Assembly (NCBI GenBank): GCA_032622095.1
Contig: CP136062.1
Location: 34,908,918 to 34,972,917, forward strand
DNA from: Siphonodentalium dalli
Lineage: Eukaryota > Mollusca > Scaphopoda > Gadilida > Siphonodentaliidae
DNA: 64,000 nucleotides
Direction of reading: 5' to 3'
The position numbers and the translations under genes are program-made. Shown here piece after piece: positions 44,911 through 57,017 of this stretch (the first letter of the stretch is position 1; each line of letters starts with the position of its first letter). The notes beneath the pieces were generated by a model. The model ran no database searches. It had not been told where the DNA came from and saw only the letters and a program-made list of their open reading frames with translations.

Positions 44911-46651
44911 AGGGGCCCCACTATAATACCAGGTAAAATTTCCAAATGACCATAGTTACAGGAGTGATCACTGCACAGATGACAACATTCACGACCTGGT
45001 TTAATATGTGTGCAAGGTTTATCCAACTGGTCCTATACTAGACCTATAGGCTACATGGTTTCTGTTACTAAGCGGCACAAGCCATCTCAATCTCGCTACA
45101 TATTCATTTCTAAAATGGTTTCTGATGAGAACGGACTTTGTTTTTAAACGCCATGTAACGCGATAATATAGCGTATTTCCGAGATTCGAGATTCAGGATT
45201 TTCAAGATGCCAATGTGTGTGTATGCATCTGGCGAAAGTGACTGTCGTTTCCACTTTTCAGTTTGCAATGTTTTATCTTAACATTCGACTTTAAATAACA
45301 TTAAGATTCGAATGTGGTCGATGGCATTGTTTAATCTAGCGTCAACACTTGTTTTAGTTACTGTGTGGCTTATTAAACCGAACTAAAACACTCCGGGATA
45401 TTTGTGTAAATATCGTTCGTCATCCTGGCATGTTCCCATGCACAATTCAGCATATGTGTAGAAAAATAACAGATATTTTGCTCTCGTGTTTGTTAACACC
45501 CTACTGCTTATACTGGTTGTTATGAAGTCGCTAGTGGTGTCTTCCATATCGCTAGACAGACACATGTCCATCGACGATTAAGCCATCGGCGCATTGGCTA
45601 TAATTGGAAATGAGCGGTACTTACGGATAGGTCCATTGATCAGTGTGCGTTGTCGTGTACGCTATTTTAGATGTTACAATTATATTAGTACATGTGTACA
45701 ACACAAATCACGGTACAATCCACGACGTCGTCAGCATCTCACGCTTCCGTGATTTAAATCACATTCGAATTGGTTAAAATCATATAATACCCCGATGACT
45801 GTAGCAGGACCAGGCACCTACGTCAGTAATGTAATCTCCAAACCGTTGCTTCAAACGCTCGGAAAGCTTCTATATGATGTGTACGACCTAGATATTTGTT
45901 GCAGGAATTATTGTACATACGAGTGAAAGGGTTATATGAATTTTGGAACAGGTATTACATACTTGAGGTGTTTGATGTTTAAAATCGGAACACAATCGAC
46001 ACCTACTTACTTGTAAATTCCAGTTATAAATATGAGATTTGTTTTAAATGCATGCTTTCTCGGTTTATGTCCTGTTTTATAGTATTTATCTGTAGACAGT
46101 CTTCATAAATAACAATGTTAACTTAGTGTTCATGAAACACGAACAAGACTTAGTGACAACACGAACATGAAATAGGTCACATGACCTCGAATCAGAAACA
46201 GGCTGCTTTCACGGTAAATTTACCTATTTTTGGCCAATTCTTGGCTATCGGCCCATTTATTATAAAATACGGGTTCTTATATTTCAACACGACTTTCCGC
46301 AATGAAGCAGCATGACACTATGTTGAAAATAACTAATATGTTGTCCGTTTAGATTTTTGACAATTGTCACAGGTTCGTGATATCCCAAGGATTTATGCAA
46401 AACGAAAAGGAATGGAAATTTGGAAGATTTTTGGAATCAAGACACCACCAAACCGGATGTCCTGACATAATTCAAGTCATTACCATCCGGAATTGTAGAC
46501 ATCAACAATATTCGCATAACTAGTTAACATGAACACACAATATCTGAATGTGTCCACATTTTCAAACTATACAAATTTCCGTATGGCTGATGACACCAAA
46601 AGGCATCTTGATAGTGTAACGATACCTTAATTTATCATGTGTTGCATGCAG
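44911..46651. other. No exon recognised upstream of the lectin exon
   Basis: Upstream exons of the lectin gene (signal peptide) should lie here or farther left. A short ATG frame at 46,033 (MRFVLNACFLG) is hydrophobic, but no convincing splice donor follows, so it is not called. Confidence 0.35.
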
Positions 46652-46810
46652 GCTGCCCTTCTGGGTATGACCAAACATACTGTACCAAGTACTACAACAC
46701 TCTGAAGACGAGAAGCGACGCCAAAGCGCAGTGTGAATCGGATGGTGGACATTTGGCAGAGATCGCAAACCCATGCATGCACGCCTACATTACACCACAA
46801 CTCGGATACA
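46652..46810 (+). CDS. C-type lectin domain, N-terminal exon
   Basis: An acceptor TTGCATGCAG ends at 46,651 and a strong donor GTAAGT starts at 46,811. The 159-bp exon is phase 1 at both ends. It reads CPSGYDQTYCTKYYNTLK, then SDAKAQCESDGGHLAEIAN, then AYITPQLGY. These are the first Cys pair and the alpha-helix/CxxxGGHLA signature of C-type lectin domains. The dangling A joins the next coding exon at 55,163 to give an Asn codon before TWIDG, with the fold continuing exactly. Such proteins are usually secreted and take part in immune or recognition roles; a signal peptide exon is not visible here. The gene has an 8.35-kb intron after this exon. Confidence 0.85.
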
Positions 46811-47509
46811 GTAAGTTAAGTAGACCGGGATGTGTATGTACGATTTATATGATTACGTTAATTTGTCGTTATACAGACTTCATAATTATGCAAAACGGGA
46901 TTATTCGTGTTGGCAATAATTTTGTGACGATGCTTATTAACCTAAAGCAACAATATGACGAAAATTGTCTTTATTTTTAATATAGACTAAGGATTAAGAA
47001 CAAACAATTCCTTTGGTTCGTACATTGCTTAATCTGATTTTGGGACTTCACCATTTTTAACAACTACCGACCAAGTAAAACTGGTTGGGGACTAGAAATG
47101 GTTACACTGGTGTAAATATGGTTCTGAGTAACTCGGAGCGAATTTGTTCGCTATTTCTAATGGATGCGGGAAGAAAATATAGTAGATAATATACTAGACA
47201 CTGGGTCCTGGTTGGTCAACAGCCGTATTCCTTGTTTGCATAAATAACACATTACACATCTTCACTATACACTCACATAGGTAAAATAGTAATTGGTGCA
47301 GGGATTAATGTTTTTTGCATCAACAGTTACCACACATGACAACCTTAAATTTAAAGATAACTCGGGACCTGGACATTATAATGTAAACACTAAAACGTTA
47401 GCACAGAGACCTATGGAAACATTTACACACGTTAGTGTACACATAACCTTCTTCGATAGCTGTTTACCAGAGTCTGTTATGTGCGTGCGAGTCTAGACCG
47501 TTTAACCAT

Positions 47510-47790
47510 TATATTAACTTTTACTTTCACCATCTAATTTTAGCTGTGATTCAATCGTATATTTTCATGTATTTTAAATGGTCTAGCTGTTATTATTGCC
47601 TTACTGTGGTTGATTATTAGGTTAAGTTGGTATTATCTAGTTAGGTTGTTTGTATATAATTTTATCCATTTGTGCATTATTATTTTAGGATGTGTGCCAT
47701 GTTTGTATTGTAAGCGCATTGAAACTAATTTATTGTATAATGCGTTCTAAATGTATCTATACTAATAATAATAATAATAATAATAATAAC
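47510..47790 (+). mobile_element. LINE/SINE 3' tail with (AAT)n microsatellite
   Basis: ATTGTAAGCGCATTGAAACT and TAATGCGTTCTAAATGTATC resemble the AAGCGC...GCGCTATAAAT end of L2/CR1 elements and their SINE partners. They are followed by about nine TAA repeats at 47,763-47,790. The coding part is absent; the left limit is a guess. Confidence 0.5.
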
Positions 47791-48114
47791 CTGAAGGACA
47801 AAATGACCTTTTTCGCCTTGTGATCCTTCGGGGTAACTTTAAGGCATTTCCTGCATGTGTTACAGACTGGTCCACTGTAACGCTAATGCACGGTGTGGAT
47901 AATCCTGTTGCTGATGTATTCTTTCACTTGAATCAAGCAAAAAACGTATATTACTTTTCATGAAAAATGCTAAGGTATTTCCAAGGTGGTAATAGTCACC
48001 TGTTGAATAACATTACCCATAACACGGGCAAGCTAATGACACCCATGGCAACTGAAATTACAATAAGAAGCTAAACTAGCATACAGTATTTTGGATTTTA
48101 TAGACAGCATTGTA

Positions 48115-48842
48115 TCTAATATATATTTTGGGACTTCTGTTTGTCTGTTAGCTATGGCCGGGAAAACTGCCGGACGGATTTCGACCAAACTTCCTATCTA
48201 AGGGTAAAAAATCCAGATGAAGTGTCGTCGCATTGCTTTTGAGAAGCTCCGAGCACTCATTCTCCATTCCCACTGCCGCCGTATTGGAATTGTGGGGTTA
48301 ATCGCGTGATAGTTAAAGAGCGTTCGTATCCGCAGTGTCGTTGATAAAGAGCGTGACTGTGTCCAGACATGATCGTCTTGTGTCTGTGTCCAGACATGAG
48401 CGTGTTGTGTTATCCTTATGTCTGTGTTCGTACTTAGGGGTTCCTATGAATGGGGGAGATTTTCATCGTGTCAGTTTTTCCGCACGAGGTGACATTCTTC
48501 TTGAAATGGGTACCCACAAATGATATATATGTATGTGTGTGTCCGTTATAAACTCGAAAACGGCCTTACCGATTGAGTGCAAACTTGCTACCTATGGGCA
48601 CTTTTGTCCGGAAAGTATCATGGACCAGTCAAATTGTGACCCCGACCTGACCTTGACCTTCAAAATGGTCAATTCAATGTCAAATCGGGTAAAACTGACG
48701 GGTTTCGACGAAATTTGATTCCTAGGGATACTTTTGTCCGGGGAGTGTTTTGGACGGGTCAAATCGTGACTCCGACCTGACCTTGAGCTTCAAAATGGTC
48801 AATTCAAGGTCAAAGCCCGGACGAAGTCGGGTCACCTGCTAG
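48115..48842 (+). mobile_element. Helitron-like non-autonomous element, copy 3 (different family)
   Basis: Starts TCTAATATATATTTTGGG after a flanking A and ends CACCTGCTAG before a flanking T. A CCCGxACGAAGTCGGG stem lies about 10 bases before CTAG. Early in the element CTGTTTGTCTGTTAG precedes a GGACGGATTTCGACCAAACT phrase, common in such elements. Two internal copies of a ~120-bp unit (CTTTTGTCCGG to CAAAATGGTCAATTCAA) are present. No protein. Confidence 0.75.
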
Positions 48843-49339
48843 TAGGTATATATAATGATACCGTGTCTTTCCAGTGGCTATGTCCATTTGAAGGTCAAAT
48901 GTATTAACTATTGGATACATTAACGAAAATGCTTCAGCGCTTTGGTGAGAGCATATCCGTGTCCGTCTAGTTTAATATATACCCATATTAACTTGTCTTG
49001 GGTAACACTTGCAGACCTGAATGTGCCATATGTTGGCTTACATTGTGCTGATAAAGCCATGGCACAGGTGCTTGATGGTCAACTGGTCAGATCTGGAATA
49101 AATGAAGTAGTTAGTTGCTGTTTGGTTAATGTTTCTTCATTCTTGTTTTTCCAGATATTCTTATGGTGATGTTATTGGTGATGGGGGAAATTGACCTTTT
49201 GTTTTCATTAATGTTCTTATATTTGTACATTTGCGATGCATTATCTATTTTGTCGTTTAAAATATTTTTTTTCAAATTGGGCTTTCTGTATTTTAAACGC
49301 TCCATTTGCTTCTTTTACTACTTTTATATCGGGGAGTTA

Positions 49340-49623
49340 TTAAGCTGGTTTGGATATTGGTTTAACGGTTGGTGTAGGAGAGGCAGGTGAAGGCTCCGTC
49401 TCGATGTAATCAGCAGTCTTCGGGGTGAATTTGGAGGTGTCAGCATTTGTATGTGGTTGTGTGTAGCCCATCGCCAAGTCAAACTGCGCAGAGATATGGG
49501 CTTTGTGGGGTGTGTCGCCTGGTGCAGCATAAGTAGACTTCCTCGTCTGCCACGTGGCCAGTTGCTCAGCGCCTCTCTTCTGTTTTGTCTTCCAAATTTT
49601 CCATATAAATGTCGAACAGAAAA
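49340..49623 (-). CDS. Possible terminal exon of an unknown membrane protein
   Basis: On the minus strand a pyrimidine-rich tract and acceptor ACAG end at 49,624. The frame then reads FCSTFIWKIWKTKQKRG, ATWQTRKSTYAAPGD, FDLAMGYTQPHTNADTS, and a Pro/Thr/Ser-rich end with SPASPTPTVKPISKPA before TAA at 49,340-49,342 (93 codons). A short hydrophobic patch followed by a basic and then polar tail would suit the end of a last transmembrane helix and a cytoplasmic tail. I recognise no family. Upstream exons at higher coordinates were not found. It lies in the intron of the lectin gene, on the other strand. It could be a chance ORF. Confidence 0.35.
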
Positions 49624-50162
49624 CTGTAAATGGAGTCATTGAGAGACTGCACATTAGTGGACTAAGAGGTTTCTAATTCGAGCATAAACTATTCAGATTA
49701 ACTTTGTAAATGATATCGTTATCATGGGGAAAGGTGGCAGATAAGAACACTGCGTATTGTTTTATACCAATTTCCAGTTTTCCACGACGAAATGAAAGAT
49801 ATGCGAACAATATGTCAAAACATTAGTAACTGGAATACCAGATTCTTGAAATTGTGTGAAATACGAATTTTACCATTGCGTGACCCTTGTGATCGTGGTT
49901 TAATCTCGCGACTTAAAGATAGGACTTGATTCAATAAAATGACAATGGATGCAAAATCAATGGTTCATTATCACGGGGCTGTAGAATATCCCGAAAGTAT
50001 ACGTGAATTGTATAGCGAAAGGGAGGGCAATTCTGAGTGTGTGTTCAGTTAAACATTTTCTGATAAGATTTGGATGCAATTTATTCGAATTGTAGAGCGA
50101 AGCATGAATTTGTGAATTCCATGCTTTAAATTATTATTTGCCAATTCGGTTGAATATTATAA

Positions 50163-50303
50163 GTTACGGGACGCTTAGTTGTCAGATATGGTGTCATGTG
50201 AGGCGAACTTAGATCAATATTAGGTGAGGCCGTAGGCCGAGCCTAATATTGATCTAGCAGAGCCTCACGTGACATCATATCAGACCACTGAGCATCCCGT
50301 AAC
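50163..50303. repeat. 141-bp palindromic foldback element
   Basis: The sequence from GTTACGGGACGCTTAG to its near-complement CTGAGCATCCCGTAAC folds almost completely, with arms of about 65 bp and a short AGGCCGTAGGCC centre. No clean target duplication. A MITE-like foldback or a source of hairpin RNA. Confidence 0.75.
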
Positions 50304-51739
50304 GTATTTATTATGTCAGTGGGCAAAATCCAGCATATCCCTTTAATTAAGCGTTGATGTAATTTATTTTAATTTAGAAAGTTAAATGTGAGGCTATGGC
50401 CATTAACTTATGTAACGTCACAGTAATGCGCCATTGGCGTTGAACGTCAATGCATTGAGTCAATGGCTAATCACCAGAAGTAGGACAATTTGTTGGGTTT
50501 GATTGTTAATTTATGAGTCTTTAGAATTCCTCAAATATATCGCATGCAGGTTTTGGTACATGGTAAGTAATATGTCTTTAAATTTACAGAAAATGATTTG
50601 CGACAGATATCCCCTTTCTTGGCGCCAAAATACACCAAACATATTCCCGAGGCGACGGAGTTTCTGAAAACAGGATGGTGGATAAGCACCTAATATTGAT
50701 TTCATATGGGGACACTGATCTAATATGGGTTCATATACCGTCACTATTTATCGACGCTGATTGGCTAATCGCAAGAGCTGACATAATAATAACGCGTATT
50801 CTGCTATTGTAAAGTGTTATTAGATTCCGGCCATTTTGATAGCCATTTTGGCAGCCATTTCTGAGCCTGTGTTTCTGTTTTTGCTGCTGATTTACACCCA
50901 TCCTATGAATTCCACTTCTCATGTGACAAACAATCGAACGTATATGCTTCCTTTACATACTCATATGTTCGTTTTTGTGCTCGTATTTAAGACAACATGC
51001 GGTATCCAGAACCATGCTGGATGCCATCTTGAATTGAACCAGTTGGTTCGTGGACATTTGCGCATGTTTCGACACCAACATGCGTTTTTACTTTATCGAC
51101 CAGACTCAGGAAATAAAACTGTGTAGTGATGTTTGAATAGATTGTGGTGTGGTTTGAAAAATTCATTAATTTTTTATATCAGCTGACACAATATTTAAAG
51201 ACGAATTCCCTGCCTCTCAGATACATGTATGACTTTTTGTTATACATAAACAATCACATTTGAAGACAATTCTGAACCTTAGAATTGTTGGTGACAATAT
51301 ACAATAAAATGTTTTCACTGATGACTATGGAAAACATTTACACCGTTGTAACCAAATGTCGCATAAAATAACTGTTTGGTACAGTTGTAATCGGACAGTT
51401 GTAATCGGAAGGGGCCAACCCAAATTTGCCAACGTGCAACCTCTCATGACTATGCCAGTATCAACCATCATCGCCAATAATTCGCCACTCCCATCTGCCG
51501 AACAATCTTCTATTCGTGGCTATATAAACATTTTCAAATTATTATTTATTTTCGATTGATAAGGGCAAGTATGCATGTAAACAATTTCTATCGGTCTCCT
51601 GGACCCCTTCTTTCGGAGACGGAACTGTTCGGATAATAAGAAAAAACGTGTCAGTCGCACAATGTAAGTAGGATGTTTAAATTCGGATGGCAAATTGATT
51701 TTGGCCCTAATGGCCGGAGACACGTTCATTACCCCCACG

Positions 51740-51920
51740 ACGAAGCAGCCACTTTCCGTTCATCGCGGCGGGCCTCCTTTAAAGCGAGATATCGTGACCA
51801 ATCGCCGATATTCACGCATCCGCCGCGATTTGTAGCGACGGGAATTTACAGACATTCATAATTTGGCTTATAATAATCGCGGCGATTCGCCAGAAATCTT
51901 CGCTGAGAATCGCCACGAAA
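51740..51920. repeat. CG-rich patch with imperfect inverted repeats
   Basis: CCGCCGCGATT (about 51,822) and AATCGCGGCG (about 51,878) are inverted copies, surrounded by several ATCGCC/GGCGAT boxes. The patch stands out in AT-rich DNA. Possible small element or CpG-rich regulatory patch; not resolved. Confidence 0.4.
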
Positions 51921-52947
51921 CGCCGCAACCCACTAAACTCACGAATTGTTTCAAAATATGTCTGATTGTTCTCACAGACCACAGGTAGATTGTACACAAG
52001 TTCCCCTGACGATGACTGTTATAACCACGTTAGTTTTGTCCAAAAATTTTATTTAAAAAACAAGTTTCTGTTAAATTAATAAATGAGTCCAAACTAAAAA
52101 AAAACATTCAAAAATTTAATTGAAACAAAAATCGAATAAAAAATCAAGATATATTTTACTCGTCGTGTTCATGTAGCTTCTAGCGTAATGCACAGCATGT
52201 TTGGATCTAAAAGTGCTAAATGAAAAACGATATGCTGTTTGCTATTGGATTTACTGTGTCACCACTCTTTCTTAACTCAAACAAATGGTGATATCATAAT
52301 GGAATCGCACTCAAACAAACAAAGCATACATGTATGCAAGTAAATTTAGAAGAGAAACATAACAATCATTTGTAGCACAGATCGTGGAAATCCTCAAAAC
52401 CGTCCTCGATTAAAAAGGGGAAGGAGCTATCATATTTAAGAACGTTCTTTGTTATAATGTGTCTACAACTGTTTGAAAACAACAGGATGAACGATTTGCA
52501 TGTATCAGAGATGACCGTAGAAGAAATGTTGCTCGCCAAACAAAAACATAAAAAACATCTTAATTTGATTTTTAAATAGACAGCTTGCCACCCGTTTAAG
52601 GCGACACATTCTGCATATTCTCGTGTTGTTTGTAAGAGACTAACCGCGCATATCTTATTGGGGATTTGTGGAGAACCCGGGGAGTTTTGGAAGGAGCGGC
52701 ACCCCTTCCCTACAGCCAACTTTGAAATTTGGGGGGGGGGTCATGGTATGGTTTAACAGTACGGTGAGATGATGATGACAGTGGGCATGGTAACTCGAGG
52801 ACGATCATGTCTATCAAAGAATGCTCTTTGTCAAGCGAATGGTATCATTCATTGGCCTCCACGCATTCACCGGTAACGATTATATATCTGACTATATAAA
52901 GAAAGCAAGGAAGTATGTTTTAATCTAGTGAAGATGAACAACAAATA

Positions 52948-53136
52948 CAGTAATGCTCTAAATAATCGACACCTTAACCACAGCGGCATTATGGGTAACT
53001 TTCCAGGATTTAGTCGGAAATATGACTCAGTGAGAGCTTTCCGACGAATGGCAACAAGCCATATTTCCGACTAAATCCTGAAAAGTTACCCATAATTATG
53101 CTGTGGTTAAGGGGTCGATCATTTAGAGCATTACTG
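52948..53136. mobile_element. 189-bp foldback MITE
   Basis: The arms of about 77 bp begin CAGTAATGCTCTAAATAATC and end with the complement at 53,136, with few mismatches and a ~35-bp centre. The flanking triplet ATA occurs at both sides (52,945-52,947 and 53,137-53,139). CAGT ends resemble mariner-like MITEs, but the expected TA-only duplication is not exact. Confidence 0.7.
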
Positions 53137-53639
53137 ATATGTTGAAGCATTTGCAGATTTTGGTTCTGATTGACATCTTCCGTATGTTAGCAGCATCGTT
53201 GATGATTTCACAAGTAAATTATACGACTGTAGAGGCCATCATCCGTAGACGAGACACACCGTGAGATGTTTTTGGAACATTAAAAAAGACGGAAAAATTG
53301 TGGACTTACCCCTGATACCACCATGTTTGACAGTTTGTAACTTACTGTCAAACAAGCAAATTATATTAGTCGTATATCACGATTGTCAAGAGTTGCGAAT
53401 AGTATTCTCGTACCAGCCCTTGTTTCCATGGCTGGACATGTGACATGTCAATTATTTGGACCGAAACCATGTTCCCAGCGGACATTTCGTCACTACCGGT
53501 TGAGACTGAGATCAAGATTGCCACAGTGCCACGTACGAAAGTGATAACTGGGACAGCCGGTATCTGTTGAGCACCAACTGATTAAGCTAATTAAGCTGAT
53601 GTTGTAATGTCTCATTTCTTGCCTACGGTTTAGTTAATA

Positions 53640-54240
53640 AATTAAAGAGCTATAACAGTTACTTTGCATGGATTGATAGTATAATGGATGCAAAATAGCG
53701 GCTCACCCAGACGCACGTCAAACACGTCACCAGATAGCGTTTGTGGGGGGGGGGGTTACCCCGCGTTCGCGCTACGTACGTCACATGGCCACAACGATAG
53801 CAGTTGAAGCGCGCACATATTTAGCTGAATCGGCGAAAAAATGGTAAATAATCTTGAAATAGGCTGGAAAATATATTTCATATGCGTAAAGAAGTATTGC
53901 ATGCAATAGACGACTTACTTCCGCTAACAGTTACTGTTTATGAGTACAATATGGTTTAATGGTGGTAAAATCGCCACTCAGACGCTCATCAAGTGTGTCC
54001 CTTGATATAATTGTTGGGGAGGGTTGATGTTTTGTCCGCGTTCGCACAACGTACGTCACATGGCCACGATTATGCACTAATCGTATAGATATGCTTCGCA
54101 ATACATAACTGTAGATATTTCATGAAAACATATGGTAGGTTTTCGATAATCAGAGTTGAAATAGACACATTTAGATGAATCAGCAATACATATATTCGTG
54201 AAAATCGAAATACGTCACAGCGCAAATGTCAAATAGCTAT
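53640..54240. repeat. Two diverged copies of a ~290-bp unit
   Basis: Phrases AACAGTTACT, CACxCAGACGCxCxTCAA and GTCCGCGTTCGC/GTACGTCACATGGCCACxA occur in both halves (starts about 53,652 and 53,927). A G-homopolymer lies at about 53,744-53,755. Confidence 0.6.
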
Positions 54241-54642
54241 CTGACAACTTGCCATTTTCGATAGCACTGATAATTTAGGAAACTAATGAGAGGCCATTCC
54301 AAGTAGACACTGGATTCAATACTGCTATGTGGCATGATACGACTGCTAATTCCTCTTGCACTAGCTGGCATATCGTTTAGTGTCAGTATCCACTAGTGTG
54401 CATACTTCTCGCTACATTTGGTTCCATATGTCATTAAGAGGAGGCCCACATGTCGGTGACCATTTATTCTGGCATGTGGTCAGGAACAAGTATCTAGCAC
54501 AATGTGAACGTGTTTTTGCGAGTTTTGGACTCATCACATTCCAATTATGTTCATTTAAGTATCACTCCACTCACAATATCATACACTATCTTCCCAAAGT
54601 TTCATCGCATTCTTATTGCTACATCTGGCGTTCTCGAAAAGA

Positions 54643-54784
54643 TCAGGCGGTTACTCACCTATTCGATGTGATTATGTTCAGGCGGTTACTCACCTATTCG
54701 ATGTGATTATGTTCAGGCGGTTACTCACCTTTTCGATGTGATTATGTTCAGGCGGTTACTCACCTATTCGATGTGATTATGTTC
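54643..54784. repeat. 35-bp minisatellite, four copies
   Basis: Four head-to-tail copies of a unit starting TCAGGCGGTTACTCACCTAT at 54,643, 54,678, 54,713 and 54,748, with one T/A difference in the third. There are no spacers, so it is not a CRISPR array. Confidence 0.95.
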
Positions 54785-55162
54785 ATGAATAACTTCTCAA
54801 GCCACACATGCATGGGATCGTTCTCTCCATTATGTTTTGTCATGACCTAGGCGAGTTCGTGGCGAGGCACGGTGATACAGGGTCAGACGTTTATCTCGTC
54901 GAAACCGTCTCATAATAATAGATTCAGTATGTTTATTACATAATCCATGTGCGCTGCTGATGATCACCGTTGTCTACTTTTATATTCTGGCACATCCAAT
55001 TTTGTAATTGTGAAATATTTCGGCCTGATCGAATAATTCTTTTTGAAAAATAGTTCACCGTGCGCTCTCTCACTGATCAGAATCTCTGTATTTGTGATAT
55101 GTTTATACAATAAACTATGTATCTATGCTTGTTCATTTGACACACTCATGTATATACTACAG

Positions 55163-55368
55163 ATACCTGGATCGACGGCATCCGGTGCACTGGTACATTC
55201 GACTTCTGCAACTGGAATGGTGTTTCACTCGCCTGGGTTGTCTGGGCGCCAGGTCAGCCTAGTAGCGAGAGTGGCCAGATATATATGGCATTAGTTAGTG
55301 CTGACGACTGGAAGTTCCACGACGCAACCCTCACCATGGACCTACATTTCGTTTGCCAGTGGATATAG
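55163..55368 (+). CDS. C-type lectin domain, C-terminal exon
   Basis: After the TACTACAG acceptor the phase-1 exon reads TWIDGIRCTGTFDFCNWNG, AWVVWAPGQPSSESG, MALVSADDWKFHD and FVCQWI with TAG at 55,366-55,368. This supplies the WIDG strand, the long loop and the final Cys of the fold begun at 46,652. The calcium/sugar triplet (EPN or QPD in sugar-binding members) is QPS, and WND is WKF. The usual third and fourth Cys are not at their expected places, while an extra Cys pair (RCTGTFDFC) is present. Canonical calcium-dependent sugar binding is therefore doubtful; protein or other ligands are possible. Confidence 0.85.
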
Positions 55369-55450
55369 ATGGGACCAGATGGCGTGAGGCCACCACGATC
55401 ACGGCGCACAACAGCAGATACAATTTGTGTTAATTAATGTCCAATACTTA

Positions 55451-55456
55451 AATAAA
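55451..55456 (+). promoter_or_regulatory. Polyadenylation signal of the lectin gene
   Basis: AATAAA 83 bases after the lectin stop codon, with a TG/T-rich stretch (TTGTTTTGTTTCTGT) shortly after, as expected for a 3' end. Confidence 0.65.
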
Positions 55457-57017
55457 ACCTGGAAAAGAACTTGTTTTGTTTCTGTCCGCACATAATCTGC
55501 TTAAAACCGCCTCATTTTGACTCGATAATGTGCTGAAAATGAGACCATTTTAGTCACGTTATCGACTCATACTTATGCGATTCTAAGCAGATTTTGCGCC
55601 GACAATGACACAAATAACCAAACCACGACTTTTTATGTCCACTCTTAACACGTGTTTTCACTGTGGACTGCGCCATAAAACGAATTAACGGCTATGACTC
55701 CACTATCTGCCTATCTAAGGATCAAATAATCACATCATGTACCTAGTTCACATTATAAGTCGATTATGTGCGTATTTGACCATTCATGTGTTTTTTATCC
55801 AATAAGGTAAAAATAACGAGAGATTACGCTGTGTAATTTATCCGCTAAGTGTGTTTAGATAACATATATTTATACGTACATGTACTAGGGCTGGGTTGTT
55901 GGGTGCTCATCTGCGTTGCGGTGCTGGGACGTCAGATTAGGGATTTGATACCAATATAATTTATCTTATAAATCTACACATCTACATTCGTTCAGAGGGC
56001 AGATTGGTCCGCTGAGTGAAATGTAACCATAAAATACACTGACTGTGGTGATTTGAGTACATAAACTAAGTACTAATTTGTTTGTGTTCTTATCTATTGA
56101 CATATTTTTGTTCCGGAATATTGTAAAGGCATCTATTGAACAGATAAAAAAACTTGCAAAGAAAAGTATATTAACAAACTAGTACAACATGTGTATGCAG
56201 TTGTGGTTGGACGTTAACTAGATTGGAGCAGTTTCAATAAACACGTTTTAATCCTCAGCCATATTATAAAAACCACATGATCATCACGTGACTAGACTCA
56301 ATAATAAACGGAACAAAATAAATAGCGTAACTCCAATACATATGCTATGCTGTTATCAATGTCAACAACTATTCTACTCCGGTGCATACGAAAAGAAATG
56401 GGTGTTATAATTCCTCGGCGAAACATGTATTGATGAAATCAGTGGCACTGGTATGACCCTTAAATACAGACGGACTGAAGTACCATACCGTGCGTTATAA
56501 AAGGTGCAAATCGGGGCTATTAACTGAGATATGCATTTTGCCGTTCACCATCACATTTATAATATCTTAACGACGGATGAATTTCCCTTCTATTTAAAAG
56601 CATTGACTTGGCGATGGTTACACTCTGGGCGGGATGCCAATGAACTATAAACCGGATATAAAAGGTACATGGGCTGAGATGTGTGTTGACTAGATATTTA
56701 AAAACCGATTCCTATCTCTGAATAGCATACATTAACTGAGCGCTATTTATCTCTGCTAAATATGATTGCTACGCAGGCGGTAGCTATATTGGTTTATTTA
56801 GATATTGCACTCACACAGACATCTGCGTTCGAAATGTTAGTATTATTATTACATTAACCAGAATAAACCAAGTCGCTATGGAATAACGGATAATATGACC
56901 ATCACATACGACGTAATTAGTCGAAAAAGGGGAATAACTCCACAAAATAGTCGGACGGACCTCATATTCGCAGGTGTACAGGTTCCCCTGATAATAAATA
57001 TCGGTGCCAAGCTTTGT
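55457..57017. other. No gene seen
   Basis: Intergenic. The part from 56,811 encodes on the minus strand the end of a frame that continues into the tandem array; it is probably a chance frame. Confidence 0.4.

Larger units (their letters stand above)
46811..55162 (+). other. Intron of the lectin gene (8.35 kb), rich in repeats
   Basis: The donor GTAAGT at 46,811 and acceptor TACTACAG ending at 55,162 fit the phase and the protein fold. The intron contains a LINE-like 3' tail, a Helitron-like element, two long palindromes, duplications, a minisatellite and a possible minus-strand exon (49,340-49,623). Additional lectin exons inside it are not required to complete the domain. Confidence 0.7.

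Noticed and set aside
46033-46083. Hydrophobic start MRFVLNACFLGLCPVL as a signal-peptide exon of the lectin
   Set aside because: The phase could fit (G plus GC), but the putative donor GTTTAT is weak and the peptide would be only about 10 residues.
52366-52719. 117-codon minus-strand frame
   Set aside because: Cys/Phe-rich, no domain, no splice context; probably chance.
54643-54784. Regular direct repeats resembling a CRISPR array
   Set aside because: The 35-bp units are head-to-tail with no spacers, in an animal genome; a minisatellite.
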